A DNA stretch of 64,000 nt, taken from contig NZ_JACHMP010000001.1 of NCBI RefSeq assembly GCF_014204985.1, positions 5,022,001 to 5,086,000 on the forward strand, read 5' to 3'. Shown here in pieces: positions 42,713 to 54,505 of the stretch (position 1 is its first letter; the number at the start of each line of letters is the position of its first letter). This DNA is from Streptosporangium becharense. GTDB taxonomy: Bacteria > Actinomycetota > Actinomycetes > Streptosporangiales > Streptosporangiaceae. The position numbers and the translations under genes were made by a program. The notes under the pieces are model-generated. The model did no database searches, was not told the origin of the DNA, and worked only from the letters and a program-made list of their open reading frames with translations.

Positions 42713-43354
42713 TCAGGGGAGGGTCACCGACTCGCCGGGCGCGAGGCGGCGCATCTCCGCCTTCTGCTTGCCGGCCTCCATCTCCAGCCACCTGTCGACC
42801 AGGCCGAGCCCGATGTCGTTGAGCAGCCCGTCGTGGGTGGAGAACGCACGGGCGGGGCGGATCTCGCGGAGATACTCGATCATCTCGTACGCCTTCAGCC
42901 ACGGCGCGTTGGTCGGCACCAGGAGCGTGGGCACCTCGACCCCCGGCGGGGTGAGCGCGTCACCCGGGTAGAAGACCTCCTCGTCCACCAGGAAGCCGAC
43001 GTTGCTCACGATCGGCATGTCCGGGTGGTTCGGGGCGTGCCACTCGCCGACGGTCCGTACCGCGAAGCCGGCGGTCTCGAAGGAGTCGCCGTCGCGCACC
43101 ACCCGAATCGTGGCCGGGACGTCCGGCAGGGTGGCCGCGACGCTCTCGTTGGTCCAGATCTCCAGCGCCGGGTCGGCCTCGGCCGCGCGGCGCAGCCGGT
43201 CGGCCTCCACGTGGTCGAAGTGCTCGTGGGTGATGAGAACGGCCCGGGCCCCGTCCAGCGCGGACTCCTCGCTGAAGGAGCCGGGGTCGATCACCAGGAC
43301 GGAGTCGCCCTTCTCCAGGCGTACACAGGCGTGTCCGAATTTCGTGAGTTTCAC
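42713..43354 (-). CDS. Metallo-beta-lactamase-fold hydrolase
   Basis: 213 residues. The metal site HEHFDH is at 43-48, preceded by H8 of the GHAC motif and followed by further metal ligands (PGDALTPPG, STHDGLLND). It resembles the UlaG/YtnP-like small MBL proteins and hydrolyses an unknown substrate. The start MKLTKFGHACVRLE matches family members. Transcribed toward mnmA. Confidence 0.88.
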   Translation of the reverse strand: MKLTKFGHACVRLEKGDSVLVIDPGSFSEESALDGARAVLITHEHFDHVEADRLRRAAEADPALEIWTNESVAATLPDVPATIRVVRDGDSFETAGFAVRTVGEWHAPNHPDMPIVSNVGFLVDEEVFYPGDALTPPGVEVPTLLVPTNAPWLKAYEMIEYLREIRPARAFSTHDGLLNDIGLGLVDRWLEMEAGKQKAEMRRLAPGESVTLP

Positions 43355-43599
43355 CGTCCCAGGCTATTTCCCGTCGCCGCGGCGGCCGGGGACGGGTGGC
43401 GCTCCGGAATGCGGCCGGTGCGTTCCCCGTCCCGTGACGGGTTCCCGTGCCGGGGGACGGGCACCGGGAACCGGAGGGCTCGCCGGGGCCCGGGACGGGG
43501 CCGGGTGGTCCTAAGCTGTCCTCCGGACATGGGGGCGGGGGCGGGCCGTCGGCGCGACGGCGACCGCCCGCGTCCCGACACGCGGAACCAGGAGCAGGC

Positions 43600-44607
43600 A
43601 TGAGCGGCAGGTACCCATGGGGTGAGGCGACCTCGACCGGCGTCGGGTCGCACCCGGGAGAAGACCACGCGGAGGCGATCAGGGTCGTCCTGGGGGAGTC
43701 GCCCCGGCTGCCGTACCTGCCGGAGCTGCCGGCCCGCGGCGTCGGCGCCGACATGGCCGGACGCACCGCGTCGCTCCTGCTGGACCTGCCCGTGGAGGTC
43801 CAGCCGTCCGGGTGGCGGTTCACCGACCGGCCGGGGCGTGACCTCAAGCGCGCCCGCGACCACCTCAGGCGGGATCTCGACGCGCTGGAGGAGGCCGCCC
43901 AGGGTTACGAGGGCCCCTTCAAGGTGCAGGTGTGCGGGCCGTGGACGCTCGCCGGGATGATCGAGCTCAGGCACGGCGACAAGACCCTCGCCGACCCGGG
44001 GGCGGTGCGCGACCTGGTGGAGTCGCTGGCCGAGGGGGTCGCCGCGCACGTCACCGAGGTGCGCCGCAGGCTGCCGGGCGTCTCGGAGATCGTGCTCCAG
44101 GTCGACGAGCCCGGCCTGCCCGGGGTGCTCGCCGGCACGGTGCCCACCGCCTCCGGGTTCGGCCGGCTGTCCGCCGTCGACGCCCAGCTCGCCGCCGAAC
44201 GGCTGGGGGCGGTGTTCCCCGGGGGCGTGTTCCCGGTGGTGCACTGCTGCGCTCCGGGCGTCCCCTTCGGCGTCCTGCGCAGGGCGGGCGCCGCGGGGAT
44301 CTCGCTGGACGCCTCCCTGCTGCGGCGGCGGGACGAGGACACGATCGGCGAGGCCGTCGAGGCCGGCACGGCGCTGCTGATGGGGGTCGTGCCCGGCGTG
44401 GACGCCCGGCTGCCCGACGTCGGCGTGATCGCCGCTCCCGCCGTCGAGCTCTGGCGCCGCCTCGGTCTCCGCGCCGCCACCCTGGCGGCGCAGGTGGTCC
44501 TCACCCCCGCGTGCGGCCTGGCCGGGGCCTCGCCCGCCTACGCCAGGGCGGCCCTGGCCGCCTGCGGCAAGGCCGCCCGCGTGCTGCGGGAGGATCCCGG
44601 CGAGTGA
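43600..44607 (+). CDS. MetE C-terminal-domain-like protein (cobalamin-independent methionine synthase family)
   Basis: 335 residues, about half of a full MetE, corresponding to the zinc/catalytic barrel. STGVGSHPG at the start, LQVDEPGLPG (substrate Asp/Glu), PVVHCCAPGVPF with the metal-binding His/Cys, and LTPACGLAG carrying the second Cys are all present. It could transfer a methyl group to homocysteine from an unusual donor, or have another thiol substrate, as no MetE N-domain for methyltetrahydrofolate is attached. The ATG at 43600 has GGAGCAGG upstream. Stands 104 bases before ligA. Confidence 0.8.
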   Translation: MSGRYPWGEATSTGVGSHPGEDHAEAIRVVLGESPRLPYLPELPARGVGADMAGRTASLLLDLPVEVQPSGWRFTDRPGRDLKRARDHLRRDLDALEEAAQGYEGPFKVQVCGPWTLAGMIELRHGDKTLADPGAVRDLVESLAEGVAAHVTEVRRRLPGVSEIVLQVDEPGLPGVLAGTVPTASGFGRLSAVDAQLAAERLGAVFPGGVFPVVHCCAPGVPFGVLRRAGAAGISLDASLLRRRDEDTIGEAVEAGTALLMGVVPGVDARLPDVGVIAAPAVELWRRLGLRAATLAAQVVLTPACGLAGASPAYARAALAACGKAARVLREDPGE

Positions 44608-44669
44608 CGTCGCGGGGGCTCTCCCGTCTCCGGATGAGGCCGGGCAACATTGTCGGTGACCGGCGATAA

Positions 44670-46954
<2,285 letters not shown>

Positions 46955-47110
46955 CCCACGGTGGCGGCCGAGGTCAGGGCCGTGCCCCGAGGAGCCGCGA
47001 CCGGTTCCGCGCGCCGCCCCGCCATGGCGGGCCGCAAATCAGTCGTGACGGAACGTGCGCAACCGGTTTCGCGAAGTGGCTCGTAGGCCGTACTCTCCCA
47101 TAGTGAACTA

Positions 47111-49207
47111 ATGGGGGTTTTGTTACTCATGGCCGACCCAACCGACACCCGCGACACCGGACCGCGCGTCGGATCGCCCCTGTGGGCGTATCTCACCGCC
47201 GTCACCACGATCGGGTTCACGGTGCTCGTCGTGTCCCAGCTGCGCATCGGCGCGGTCGAGGCCACCGAGCTCGTCCGCAGCCCGCTGTTCTGGATACTCG
47301 CCGTCCTGATCGTGCTGGGCGAGTTGCGGCCGGTGCTGCTGTCGTCGTCCACGACGGTCGGCGGCACGTACCCGTCGACCATGTTCACCTTCGCCGCGCT
47401 GCTCCACTACGGGCTGCCGGTCGCCGTCCTGCTTCAGGCGGCCGCCATGCTGGTCAACGCGGCGGTCACCCGCAGGGCCTGGCACCGCCTGATGTTCAAC
47501 ATCGCGCAGGTGACCCTGGCGAACGCCGCCGCGGGGGTCGTCGTCGGCCTGTCCGGTGTCCGGCCCGCCTCCGCGGGCTGGGTGCCGACCGGCTCCGATC
47601 TGCCGGTGATCGGGCTGGCCGGGCTGGCGTACTTCACGGTCCGGGCGTTGCTGGTCTCCGGCGCGGTGTCGCTGCACGAACGCAGGTCGATCCACCGGGT
47701 GATCAAGACCACGATCGGCCACCAGAGTCTCGTCTACGCGGGGCTGCTCGGCCTGGCTCCGCTGGTCGTCGTGGTGATGAACCACTCGCCCGCGCTCGTG
47801 CCGCTGTTCGTGGCGCCGCTGCTGGCGGTCTACTTCACCGCCACCATGTCGGTCCGCCGCGACCACCAGGCGATGCACGACGGGCTGACCGGGTTGCCCA
47901 ACCGCAAGATGCTCGTGGTCCGCACCGAGGAGGCGCTCGCCGAGACCCGGGAGGGTGAGCGGGTCGGGCTGTTCCTGCTCGACCTCGACCGGTTCAAGGA
48001 GATCAACGACACCCTCGGGCACCCGGTGGGCGACCGGCTGCTGCAGATGGTGGCCCACCGCCTCACCCACAGCGTGCGGCCGGGTGACGTGGTGGCGCGG
48101 CTCGGCGGCGACGAGTTCGCCGTGCTGCTCCCCTCGGTCAGGAACGCCGCGGCGGCCCGGGAGGTGGCCGCCCGCCTGCGCGTCGCGATCACCGAGCCGG
48201 TCCGCCTGGAGGGGATGAGCTTCGACCTGGACGCCTCGTTCGGCATCGCGCTCTACCCCGACCACGCACCCGACTTCGAGATGCTCCTGCAGCGCTCCGA
48301 CGTGGCGATGTACCTGGCGAAGGAGGGCCGCACCGGGGTCGAGATGTACGCGGCGGACAAGGACCGCAACAGCCCCGAACGGCTCAGCCTCCTGGGGGAT
48401 CTGCGCAAGGCCATCGACTGCTCCGAACTGCGGCTGCACTACCAGCCCAAACTCGACCTGGCCGTGGGCCAGGTGCGCGGGGTGGAGGCGCTGCTGCGCT
48501 GGAGCCACCCGGAGCGGGGGATGATCTCCCCGGCGGAGTTCGTGCCGATGGCCGAGCAGTCGTACCTGATGCGTCACCTCACCAAGTACGTCATCGACAC
48601 CGCCCTGGAGCAGGCGGCCCAGTGGTGGCACACCGGCCTGCACGAGCAGATCTCCGTCAACGTCTCGGCCCGTGACCTGCTCGACTCGGCGCTGTACGAC
48701 CAGCTCCGGGCGGGGCTGGCGCGCTACCGGCTGCCGCCCAAGGCGATCCAGCTGGAGGTGACCGAGCGCATCCTGATGACCGACCAGGCGTACACCGCCG
48801 ACGCCATCCGGGCCCTGGCCTCGCTGGGCGTGCCGCTCGCGCTGGACGACTTCGGCACCGGCTACTCCTCGCTGGTCCGCCTGCAACGCCTGCCGGTCGC
48901 CGAGGTCAAGATCGATGCCTCGTTCGTCCGCCGGATCGGCGAGTCCAAGGACGACGAGCGCATCGTCCGCTCGATCGTCGACCTGGTCCGCTCCCTGGGG
49001 CTGCGCTCGGTCGCCGAGGGCGTCGAGTCGGCCGAGGTCGCCACCCACCTGGCCGCCATGGGGTGTGACCTGGGCCAGGGCTGGCTGTTCGCCGAGCCGA
49101 TGTCCGCCGCCGACGCCACCGCCTGGCTCCGCAAGCACCGTTCCGCGGCCAAGGGCGACTTCGGGGTCCTCCGCCCCGCCGAGGTCCTCGACGCGCAGAC
49201 GGCCTGA
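47111..49207 (+). CDS. Membrane GGDEF-EAL protein (c-di-GMP turnover)
   Basis: 698 residues. Six to seven membrane segments (about 24-245) form the sensor. The GGDEF domain (about 255-420) has an intact catalytic LGGDEF (332-336) and inhibitory site RPGD (323-326). The EAL domain (about 430-680) has EALLRW (459-464), the DDFGTGYSSL loop and EGVES. Both synthesis and hydrolysis of cyclic di-GMP are therefore chemically possible; which dominates cannot be told. It resembles Streptomyces RmdA/RmdB-type regulators of development. Starts: ATG 47111 or ATG 47129; neither has a strong ribosome binding site. Confidence 0.9.
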   Translation: MGVLLLMADPTDTRDTGPRVGSPLWAYLTAVTTIGFTVLVVSQLRIGAVEATELVRSPLFWILAVLIVLGELRPVLLSSSTTVGGTYPSTMFTFAALLHYGLPVAVLLQAAAMLVNAAVTRRAWHRLMFNIAQVTLANAAAGVVVGLSGVRPASAGWVPTGSDLPVIGLAGLAYFTVRALLVSGAVSLHERRSIHRVIKTTIGHQSLVYAGLLGLAPLVVVVMNHSPALVPLFVAPLLAVYFTATMSVRRDHQAMHDGLTGLPNRKMLVVRTEEALAETREGERVGLFLLDLDRFKEINDTLGHPVGDRLLQMVAHRLTHSVRPGDVVARLGGDEFAVLLPSVRNAAAAREVAARLRVAITEPVRLEGMSFDLDASFGIALYPDHAPDFEMLLQRSDVAMYLAKEGRTGVEMYAADKDRNSPERLSLLGDLRKAIDCSELRLHYQPKLDLAVGQVRGVEALLRWSHPERGMISPAEFVPMAEQSYLMRHLTKYVIDTALEQAAQWWHTGLHEQISVNVSARDLLDSALYDQLRAGLARYRLPPKAIQLEVTERILMTDQAYTADAIRALASLGVPLALDDFGTGYSSLVRLQRLPVAEVKIDASFVRRIGESKDDERIVRSIVDLVRSLGLRSVAEGVESAEVATHLAAMGCDLGQGWLFAEPMSAADATAWLRKHRSAAKGDFGVLRPAEVLDAQTA

Positions 49208-49212
49208 GCGGC

Positions 49213-49237
49213 ACCCCCGGGCCGGAGCCCCGGGGGT
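49213..49237. terminator. Hairpin between convergent genes
   Basis: Perfect 9-bp stem ACCCCCGGG (49213-49221) / 49229-49237, loop 7, six bases after the GGDEF-EAL stop and before the end of the leftward ATPase gene. Confidence 0.6.
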
Positions 49238-49297
49238 ACCCCAGGTCGGCGTCCCGGAGTGGCACCGGCCGTCGTACGGGTCCGCCCCGGGCCGTCC

Positions 49298-50749
49298 TCA
49301 TCCTGACCGGGTGATCTCTCCGCGGGAGCCTCCCCAGCTCCAGCCCCGGATCAGGTCTTCGGGGCCGTACGCGGCGGCGAGCCCGGAGCAGGAGACCTCG
49401 CTGCGCGATACCGCGATGAGCGGGGTCGGCTCGTCCGTCATCGCGGCCCGGTGCCTGGCCAGCGCGGAGAGGTCACGGTCGTCGAATGCCGCGTCGTCGA
49501 GCCACTTGATCGACCCCAGGAAGCACAGCCTTCGGGCGATCGGCCCTCGATCTGCGCCTACGATGTCGATCTCCACGTCGTTGCTCCTGGTCCAATACGA
49601 GCCGATCGCAGGCGCCTCGGTGAGTTTTCCGTCCGGAAGCAGCCGGGCCAGTGATTCGCGTACCAGGGGTTCGACGGCCTGTCCCCGCCAACTGCTCCAC
49701 TGCGAGACGATCCGCCGCAGGGTGAGGTCTCCCCGGCGGCGCTCCACCTCCGGCATGTGGGGGCCGAGGAAACGGAGCCAGAAACGCAGGTAGGGGTCGG
49801 TCACCCGGTACCTGCGCTCCTTCGAGGGACGGGTGGACAGCGGCAGCTCACCGGTCACGATCCCCTTCGAGATCAGCAGGTCGGCGGCCCTGGACAGGGT
49901 GCTGTGCGAGATCCCGCCGGCGCTGCGGGCGATGTTGGTGAACGTGCGCTCGCCGCTGCCGATCGCCCGCAGCACCTCGCCCGCCTGGGTCGTGGCGGGG
50001 AACTCGGCGGCGAGGGACCGTTCCGCGGACACCAGGAGGGCCGACACCGGATTGGCCAACGCGCCACGCAGGTACTCCCAGAGGGAGGCCCCGCGCGGCC
50101 ACTCGCCGCAGACGAGGGGGAGTCCCCCGGTGACGAGGGCCGCGTCGAACGCGTCAGCGGCCGTGAGCCGCAGCATTTGCCGGATCTCGTACGGGTTGAG
50201 CGGTCCGACGACCATCTCGGTGCCGCGCTGGTGGAAGGGGCGCTCGTAGCTGTTCAGCGCCTCCATCATGGACAGGTCGGATCCGATGAGGACGAGCAGG
50301 ACCGGCTTGCGGCTCAAGAACCGGTCCCAGGCGCGCTGGAGCAGCCCTTCGAAGGCGTCGACCCGGTCCATGAGGTAGGGAACCTCGTCGATCACCACGA
50401 TGGAGGGGCGGTCGCCGGGAAGGGCGTCCGCCAGCAGCTGCAGGGCTCCGTTCCAGGTGTCCGGCGCGGTCTCCGCGAACACGCCTCGGTTCGGCAGGTC
50501 GGAGGCCGCGACGTCCGTCATGAATTGGTGGAGTTCGGTGCGGGAGTCGGCCCGTGCCGAGGTGTAGAACAGCGACGGCAGCCCGCTGCGGCCGACGAAC
50601 TTCTCCGCCAGTGCCGACTTGCCGATCCGTCTGCGGCCTCTGACCAGCACGCACCGTCCGGGCCGCCCGGAGGAGGCTTCCGCCCGGACGCGGTCGAGCA
50701 GCGAGGCGAGTGTCGCAAGCTCATGTTCCCTGCCGATGAACTCGCCCAT
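49298..50749 (-). CDS. AAA ATPase with C-terminal DUF234-type region
   Basis: 483 residues. N-terminal STAND/archaeal-type ATPase: [11 protein letters not shown] at the start, Walker [11 protein letters not shown] (about 38-47), Walker [11 protein letters not shown] (about 115-124). A winged-helix segment follows ([20 protein letters not shown], about 275-294). The C-terminus (about 335-450) has [15 protein letters not shown] and the nuclease-like [18 protein letters not shown] of the DUF234 group, with the EVDIV-type acidic pair. Role unknown; such proteins are often accessory and patchily distributed. It is alone and has a complex palindrome before it. The ATG is at 50749. Confidence 0.85.
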   Translation of the reverse strand: MGEFIGREHELATLASLLDRVRAEASSGRPGRCVLVRGRRRIGKSALAEKFVGRSGLPSLFYTSARADSRTELHQFMTDVAASDLPNRGVFAETAPDTWNGALQLLADALPGDRPSIVVIDEVPYLMDRVDAFEGLLQRAWDRFLSRKPVLLVLIGSDLSMMEALNSYERPFHQRGTEMVVGPLNPYEIRQMLRLTAADAFDAALVTGGLPLVCGEWPRGASLWEYLRGALANPVSALLVSAERSLAAEFPATTQAGEVLRAIGSGERTFTNIARSAGGISHSTLSRAADLLISKGIVTGELPLSTRPSKERRYRVTDPYLRFWLRFLGPHMPEVERRRGDLTLRRIVSQWSSWRGQAVEPLVRESLARLLPDGKLTEAPAIGSYWTRSNDVEIDIVGADRGPIARRLCFLGSIKWLDDAAFDDRDLSALARHRAAMTDEPTPLIAVSRSEVSCSGLAAAYGPEDLIRGWSWGGSRGEITRSG

Positions 50750-50776
50750 GCGGACCCCCGGAGTCCGGTCGATGAA

Positions 50777-50816
50777 GATACTGTCGGCGTCGATACTATC
50801 GATGGCGATAGTATCG
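50777..50816. promoter_or_regulatory. Palindromic operator upstream of the DUF234 ATPase
   Basis: CGATACTATCG (50791-50801) and its exact complement CGATAGTATCG (50806-50816) flank a 4-base centre, ATGG. A third half-site, GATACTGTCG, lies at 50777-50786, directly repeated 15 bases from the first arm. It begins 28 bases upstream of the ATPase ATG, so it can repress or autoregulate it. Confidence 0.75.
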
Positions 50817-50971
50817 CGAGGGCGGACGCGGGTCTCGAAGCCGGTGCTCCCTCCGCCTCACGGGCGTGTGCTCCACATGATCCCGGCGGGTCGATGAGTC
50901 GGGACCCTCAGGTCGCGAGCCATAGGATGACACTGTCCAATTGCCATTCCACGAAACGGGTTCAACGACTT

Positions 50972-51271
50972 ATGTCCGCCATAACCCGCGACGAGGTCGC
51001 ACACCTCGCCCGGCTGGCCCGGCTGGCGCTGGCCGACGAGGAACTCGACCACTTCGCCGCTCAGCTCGATGTGATCATCGGTGCTGTCGCCCGCGTCGCC
51101 GAGGTGGCGGCCGACGACATCCCGCCGTCCTCGCACGCGCTCCCGCTCACCAACGTCTACCGTCCCGACGAGGTACGGCCCGGCCTGACGCCCGAAGGGG
51201 CGCTGTCCGGCGCTCCGGCCGTCGAGGACGGCCGCTTCCGTGTCCCGCGCATCCTCGGGGAGGAAGCATGA
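50972..51271 (+). CDS. gatC: Aspartyl/glutamyl-tRNA amidotransferase subunit C
   Basis: 99 residues. Small scaffolding subunit that stabilises GatA in the tRNA-dependent amidotransferase. The start [20 protein letters not shown] is the family signature, and [10 protein letters not shown] is near the end. Its stop overlaps the gatA ATG (ATGA). First gene of the split gatCA...B operon. Confidence 0.96.
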   Translation: MSAITRDEVAHLARLARLALADEELDHFAAQLDVIIGAVARVAEVAADDIPPSSHALPLTNVYRPDEVRPGLTPEGALSGAPAVEDGRFRVPRILGEEA

Positions 51272-52758
51272 GCCTCATCCACAGGTCCGCCGCCGAACTC
51301 GGCGCGCTCATCGCGAGCGGTGAGGTCTCGGCGGTCGAGGTCGCCCAGGCCCACCTCGACCGGATCGCCGCCGTCGAGCCCAAGGTCAACGCCTTCCTGC
51401 ACGTCGACCCCGAGGTGACCCTGGAGCAGGCGCGGGCCGTCGACGCCCGTCGCGCCGCCGGGGAGGAGCTCGGCCCGCTCGCCGGGGTGCCGATCGCGCA
51501 CAAGGACGTCTTCACCACCACGGACATGCCGACCACGGCCGGATCGAAGATCCTCCAGGACTGGCGCCCGCCGTACGACGCGACCGTGACGCGCCGCCTG
51601 CGCGAGGCCGGCCTGGTGATCCTGGGCAAGACCAACCTGGACGAGTTCGCGATGGGCTCCTCCACCGAGAACTCGGCCTACGGGCCCTCCCGCAACCCCT
51701 GGGACCTGTCCCGCGTCCCCGGCGGCTCCTCCGGCGGCTCGTCCGCCGCGGTCGCGTCCTACGAGGCGCCGCTGTCCACCGGCACCGACACCGGCGGTTC
51801 GATCCGCCAGCCCGCCGCGGTCACCGGCATCGTGGGCATGAAGCCCACCTACGGCGGCTCGTCGCGTTACGGACTGATCGCGTTCGCCAGTTCGCTGGAC
51901 ACCCCGGGCCCGTTCGCGCGCAACGTCCTCGACGCCGCTCTGCTCCACGAGGCGTTCTCCGGCCACGACGAGCTCGACTCCACCTCGGTGGACGCACCGG
52001 TGCCCCAGGTCGTGGAGGCGGCGCGCAGCGGCGACGTCGCGGGGCTGCGCATCGGCGTGGTCAGGGAGTTCGGCGGCGACGGCTACCAGGCGGGCGTGCT
52101 CGCCCGTTTCCACGAGAGCGTGGAGCTGCTGGAGTCGCTGGGGGCGAAGGTCGTCGAGGTCTCCTGCCCGTCGTTCACCACCGCGCTTCCGGCGTACTAC
52201 CTGATCGCCCCCTCGGAGTGCTCGTCCAACCTGGCCCGTTTCGACGCCATGCGGTACGGCCTGCGCGTCGGCGACGACGGCACCCGCAGCGCCGAGGAGG
52301 TCATGGCGCTGACCCGGGCACAGGGCTTCGGCCCCGAGGTCAAGCGGCGCATCATCCTGGGCACGTACGCGCTGTCCAGCGGCTACTACGACGCCTACTA
52401 CGGTCAGGCCCAGAAGGTCCGCACGCTCATCGCGCGCGACTTCGACGCGGCCTTCCAGCAGGTGGACGTGCTCATCTCGCCGACCACGCCGACCACGGCG
52501 TTCCCGATCGGCGAGCGCGCCGACGACCCCATGGCGATGTACCTGGCGGACCTGTGCACCATCCCGACCAACCTGGCGGGCAACGCGGCCATCTCTGTGC
52601 CGTGCGGCCTGGCGGACGAGGACGGCCTGCCGGTGGGGCTGCAGATCATGGCCCCGGTGCTCGGCGACGACCGCTGCTACCGCGTCGGTGCCGCGGTGGA
52701 GCGGGCCTTCCAGGACCGCTGGGGCGGCGACCTGCTCTCCAGGGCTCCGGAGCTGTAG
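51268..52758 (+). CDS. gatA: Aspartyl/glutamyl-tRNA amidotransferase subunit A
   Basis: 496 residues. Amidase that releases ammonia from glutamine for Glu-tRNA(Gln)/Asp-tRNA(Asn) amidation. The amidase-signature triad is complete: Lys in [10 protein letters not shown], and the two serines in [12 protein letters not shown] and [11 protein letters not shown]. It is separated from gatB by a two-gene insert (52814-54468). Confidence 0.97.
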   Translation: MSLIHRSAAELGALIASGEVSAVEVAQAHLDRIAAVEPKVNAFLHVDPEVTLEQARAVDARRAAGEELGPLAGVPIAHKDVFTTTDMPTTAGSKILQDWRPPYDATVTRRLREAGLVILGKTNLDEFAMGSSTENSAYGPSRNPWDLSRVPGGSSGGSSAAVASYEAPLSTGTDTGGSIRQPAAVTGIVGMKPTYGGSSRYGLIAFASSLDTPGPFARNVLDAALLHEAFSGHDELDSTSVDAPVPQVVEAARSGDVAGLRIGVVREFGGDGYQAGVLARFHESVELLESLGAKVVEVSCPSFTTALPAYYLIAPSECSSNLARFDAMRYGLRVGDDGTRSAEEVMALTRAQGFGPEVKRRIILGTYALSSGYYDAYYGQAQKVRTLIARDFDAAFQQVDVLISPTTPTTAFPIGERADDPMAMYLADLCTIPTNLAGNAAISVPCGLADEDGLPVGLQIMAPVLGDDRCYRVGAAVERAFQDRWGGDLLSRAPEL

Positions 52759-52813
52759 GACTTTTCCCAAACTTCGGGGTGAAAGGGTAAGAGGTGACAG
52801 GGAGAACGGCGGC

Positions 52814-53902
52814 ATGATCACTCGTATCGAGATCGACGGGTTCAAGTCCTTCTTGAACTTCGATCTCGATGTGCCGCCATTCCTCGCGCTGGTCGGTCCC
52901 AACGCGAGCGGCAAGTCGAACCTCTTCGACGCCGTGGAGTTCGTGGCGGCCGAGATCGAAGGGTCCGGCGGGCTGTTCGGCGCGGCCCGCGGGCTGCCGG
53001 GCGAGCAGTTCCACCGGGTCGCCCGCGGCACCGCGGTGCCGGGGTTCGCGGTCTCGACGGAGGCGCTGGTCGCCCCGGAGGCGGGTGCGGTGGTGCCGAT
53101 CAGGTTCGACGTCGGCGCGGAGATGGTGCTCAAGATTCCCCGGTCCAGCGGCCCGGTCGTCAGCCACGTGGTCCGGCGGATCCCCGAGGAGCTCCTGGAA
53201 CTCGTGGTCGAGGATCCCGACCCGCAGAACACCGCCCGCGGCGCGGTGCGGTCGTGGCGCCGATACGCGCCTTCTCCGGCGGCCATGCGCCGCCGGAGTT
53301 CCTCGGCCGACCGGGGGCCGCTCACCGCCGGCGGCGGGAACCTGGCCGCGGTGCTCGCGCGGATGGCCGGGACGGCGGCGTTCGACGACCTCACGGTCGA
53401 TCTCGCCGCGGTGATCCCCGACGTGACGGGGCTCATCCCCCGCGCCGACCGCGAGAGGTGCTCCTTCGAGCTGGTCGTCGACGGCCAAGGTGCGGTGCCC
53501 GCGGCGCTGCTGTCGGACGGCACGCTGCGGATCCTCGGCCTCCTCGCCGCCCTGCACGACCCGGAGCACCCGGGCACCCTCCTGGTGGAGGAGATCGAGA
53601 ACGGTGTGCATCCGGGCCGGCTCGGTGAGCTGCTCCGGCGGATCCGGCGGCGGATCACCCCGCCCGGCGGCGCTCTGCCGGCGCGGCAGGTGATCCTCAC
53701 CAGTCAGTCGCCGGTGGTGGTGGCCGAGGTGTACCGGAGCGAGCCGGACGCGCTGACGTTCCTCGACACCGCGGTCCGCGTCGACCCCGACCACGACCGG
53801 GTGTCGCGGGTGACCGTGGCCAAGCCGGTCCAGCCGGACGGCGAGCCGGGCACGTTCGTCTCGCCCAGGCAGGTCCGCAAGTATCTGGGTGCGGCGGCAT
53901 GA
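52814..53902 (+). CDS. AAA/RecF-like ATPase, partner of the TOPRIM-like gene
   Basis: 362 residues. RecF/SMC-type ABC ATPase fold: IEIDGFKSFLNFDLDVP at the start, Walker A GPNASGKS (28-35), signature LLSDGTLRIL (232-241), Walker B TLLVEEIENGVHP (255-267). The switch position reads LTSQSPVV, with Gln rather than His, common in the AAA_21 subgroup. Length and order fit single-chain ATPases that operate with a TOPRIM nuclease in several defence systems. The ATG overlaps nothing; 55 bases after gatA. Its stop overlaps the next ATG (ATGA). No homologous-recombination role is likely, since recF proper normally lies near dnaN. Confidence 0.85.
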   Translation: MITRIEIDGFKSFLNFDLDVPPFLALVGPNASGKSNLFDAVEFVAAEIEGSGGLFGAARGLPGEQFHRVARGTAVPGFAVSTEALVAPEAGAVVPIRFDVGAEMVLKIPRSSGPVVSHVVRRIPEELLELVVEDPDPQNTARGAVRSWRRYAPSPAAMRRRSSSADRGPLTAGGGNLAAVLARMAGTAAFDDLTVDLAAVIPDVTGLIPRADRERCSFELVVDGQGAVPAALLSDGTLRILGLLAALHDPEHPGTLLVEEIENGVHPGRLGELLRRIRRRITPPGGALPARQVILTSQSPVVVAEVYRSEPDALTFLDTAVRVDPDHDRVSRVTVAKPVQPDGEPGTFVSPRQVRKYLGAAA

Positions 53903-54468
53903 CCCCCCGCCCACTGGTGCCCGGACTGGTCGCCGAGGGGGAGGCCGACGAGGGCTTCCTCGGCATCGTGATCTCCCGGCAGCTGCGCGAGCTCACCTGG
54001 ACGTCGCCGTACGCGGTCGACGTCGAGGCGACCGAGGTCGTCTCCTGCCGCCGCGAGCACATCGTCGCGGCGCTGGAGGACCTCGCGGCCGACTGCCATC
54101 TGCTCTTCACCCACCGTGACGAGCGGGAACGCGGCCGGGCCGACGGCATCCGCTACCACTCGCACTACCTGGTGCCGGTGATCGGGCTGGGAGACACCGA
54201 GGCGTGGCTGCTGGCCGACCGCGCCGTTTGGGCCGGGCTCGCGGGCAGCGATCCCGATGTCCTGCCCGCGCGGCCCCGGGACGTCGAGCGGATCACCGAC
54301 CCGGCGGCTGTGCTGGCCGCGACGGTCCCGCGGCGGGGCAAGCCGCCCCGCGACTACTTCGAGTACATAGGACGCAACATCGACCTCGCCGTCCTGGCCC
54401 AGGTCCCCGCCTACGCGAACTGGGTGGCCGAGACGAGGAACGCACTGAAGGGACTTGGTTATCTATGA
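53899..54468 (+). CDS. DUF4276/TOPRIM-like protein
   Basis: 189 residues. The pattern fits the DUF4276 family: an acidic first strand VAEGEADEGFL (E13, E15, E18), a central HRDERE (D74, E75) where TOPRIM folds have DxD, then LGDTEAWLLADRAV (E101, D107) matching the EAWLLAD signature. A helical C-terminus follows (DYFEYIGRNIDLAVLAQVP). It is coupled to the ATPase by ATGA and is probably its effector or nuclease partner. Activity is unproven; the usual DxD is not exact here. It lies 37 bases before gatB. Confidence 0.7.
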   Translation: MTPRPLVPGLVAEGEADEGFLGIVISRQLRELTWTSPYAVDVEATEVVSCRREHIVAALEDLAADCHLLFTHRDERERGRADGIRYHSHYLVPVIGLGDTEAWLLADRAVWAGLAGSDPDVLPARPRDVERITDPAAVLAATVPRRGKPPRDYFEYIGRNIDLAVLAQVPAYANWVAETRNALKGLGYL

Positions 54469-54505
54469 GGGCTGACACAGCGCGACGAGGAGCGGTGAGC
54501 GACAG

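Noticed and set aside
43447..43599. N-terminal extension of the MetE-like gene
   Set aside because: The ATG at 43600 has a good ribosome binding site and family-like start; the extension is low-complexity.
51157..53700. Leftward frame over gatA and the inserted ATPase
   Set aside because: Shadow frame; the forward genes have complete catalytic motifs.
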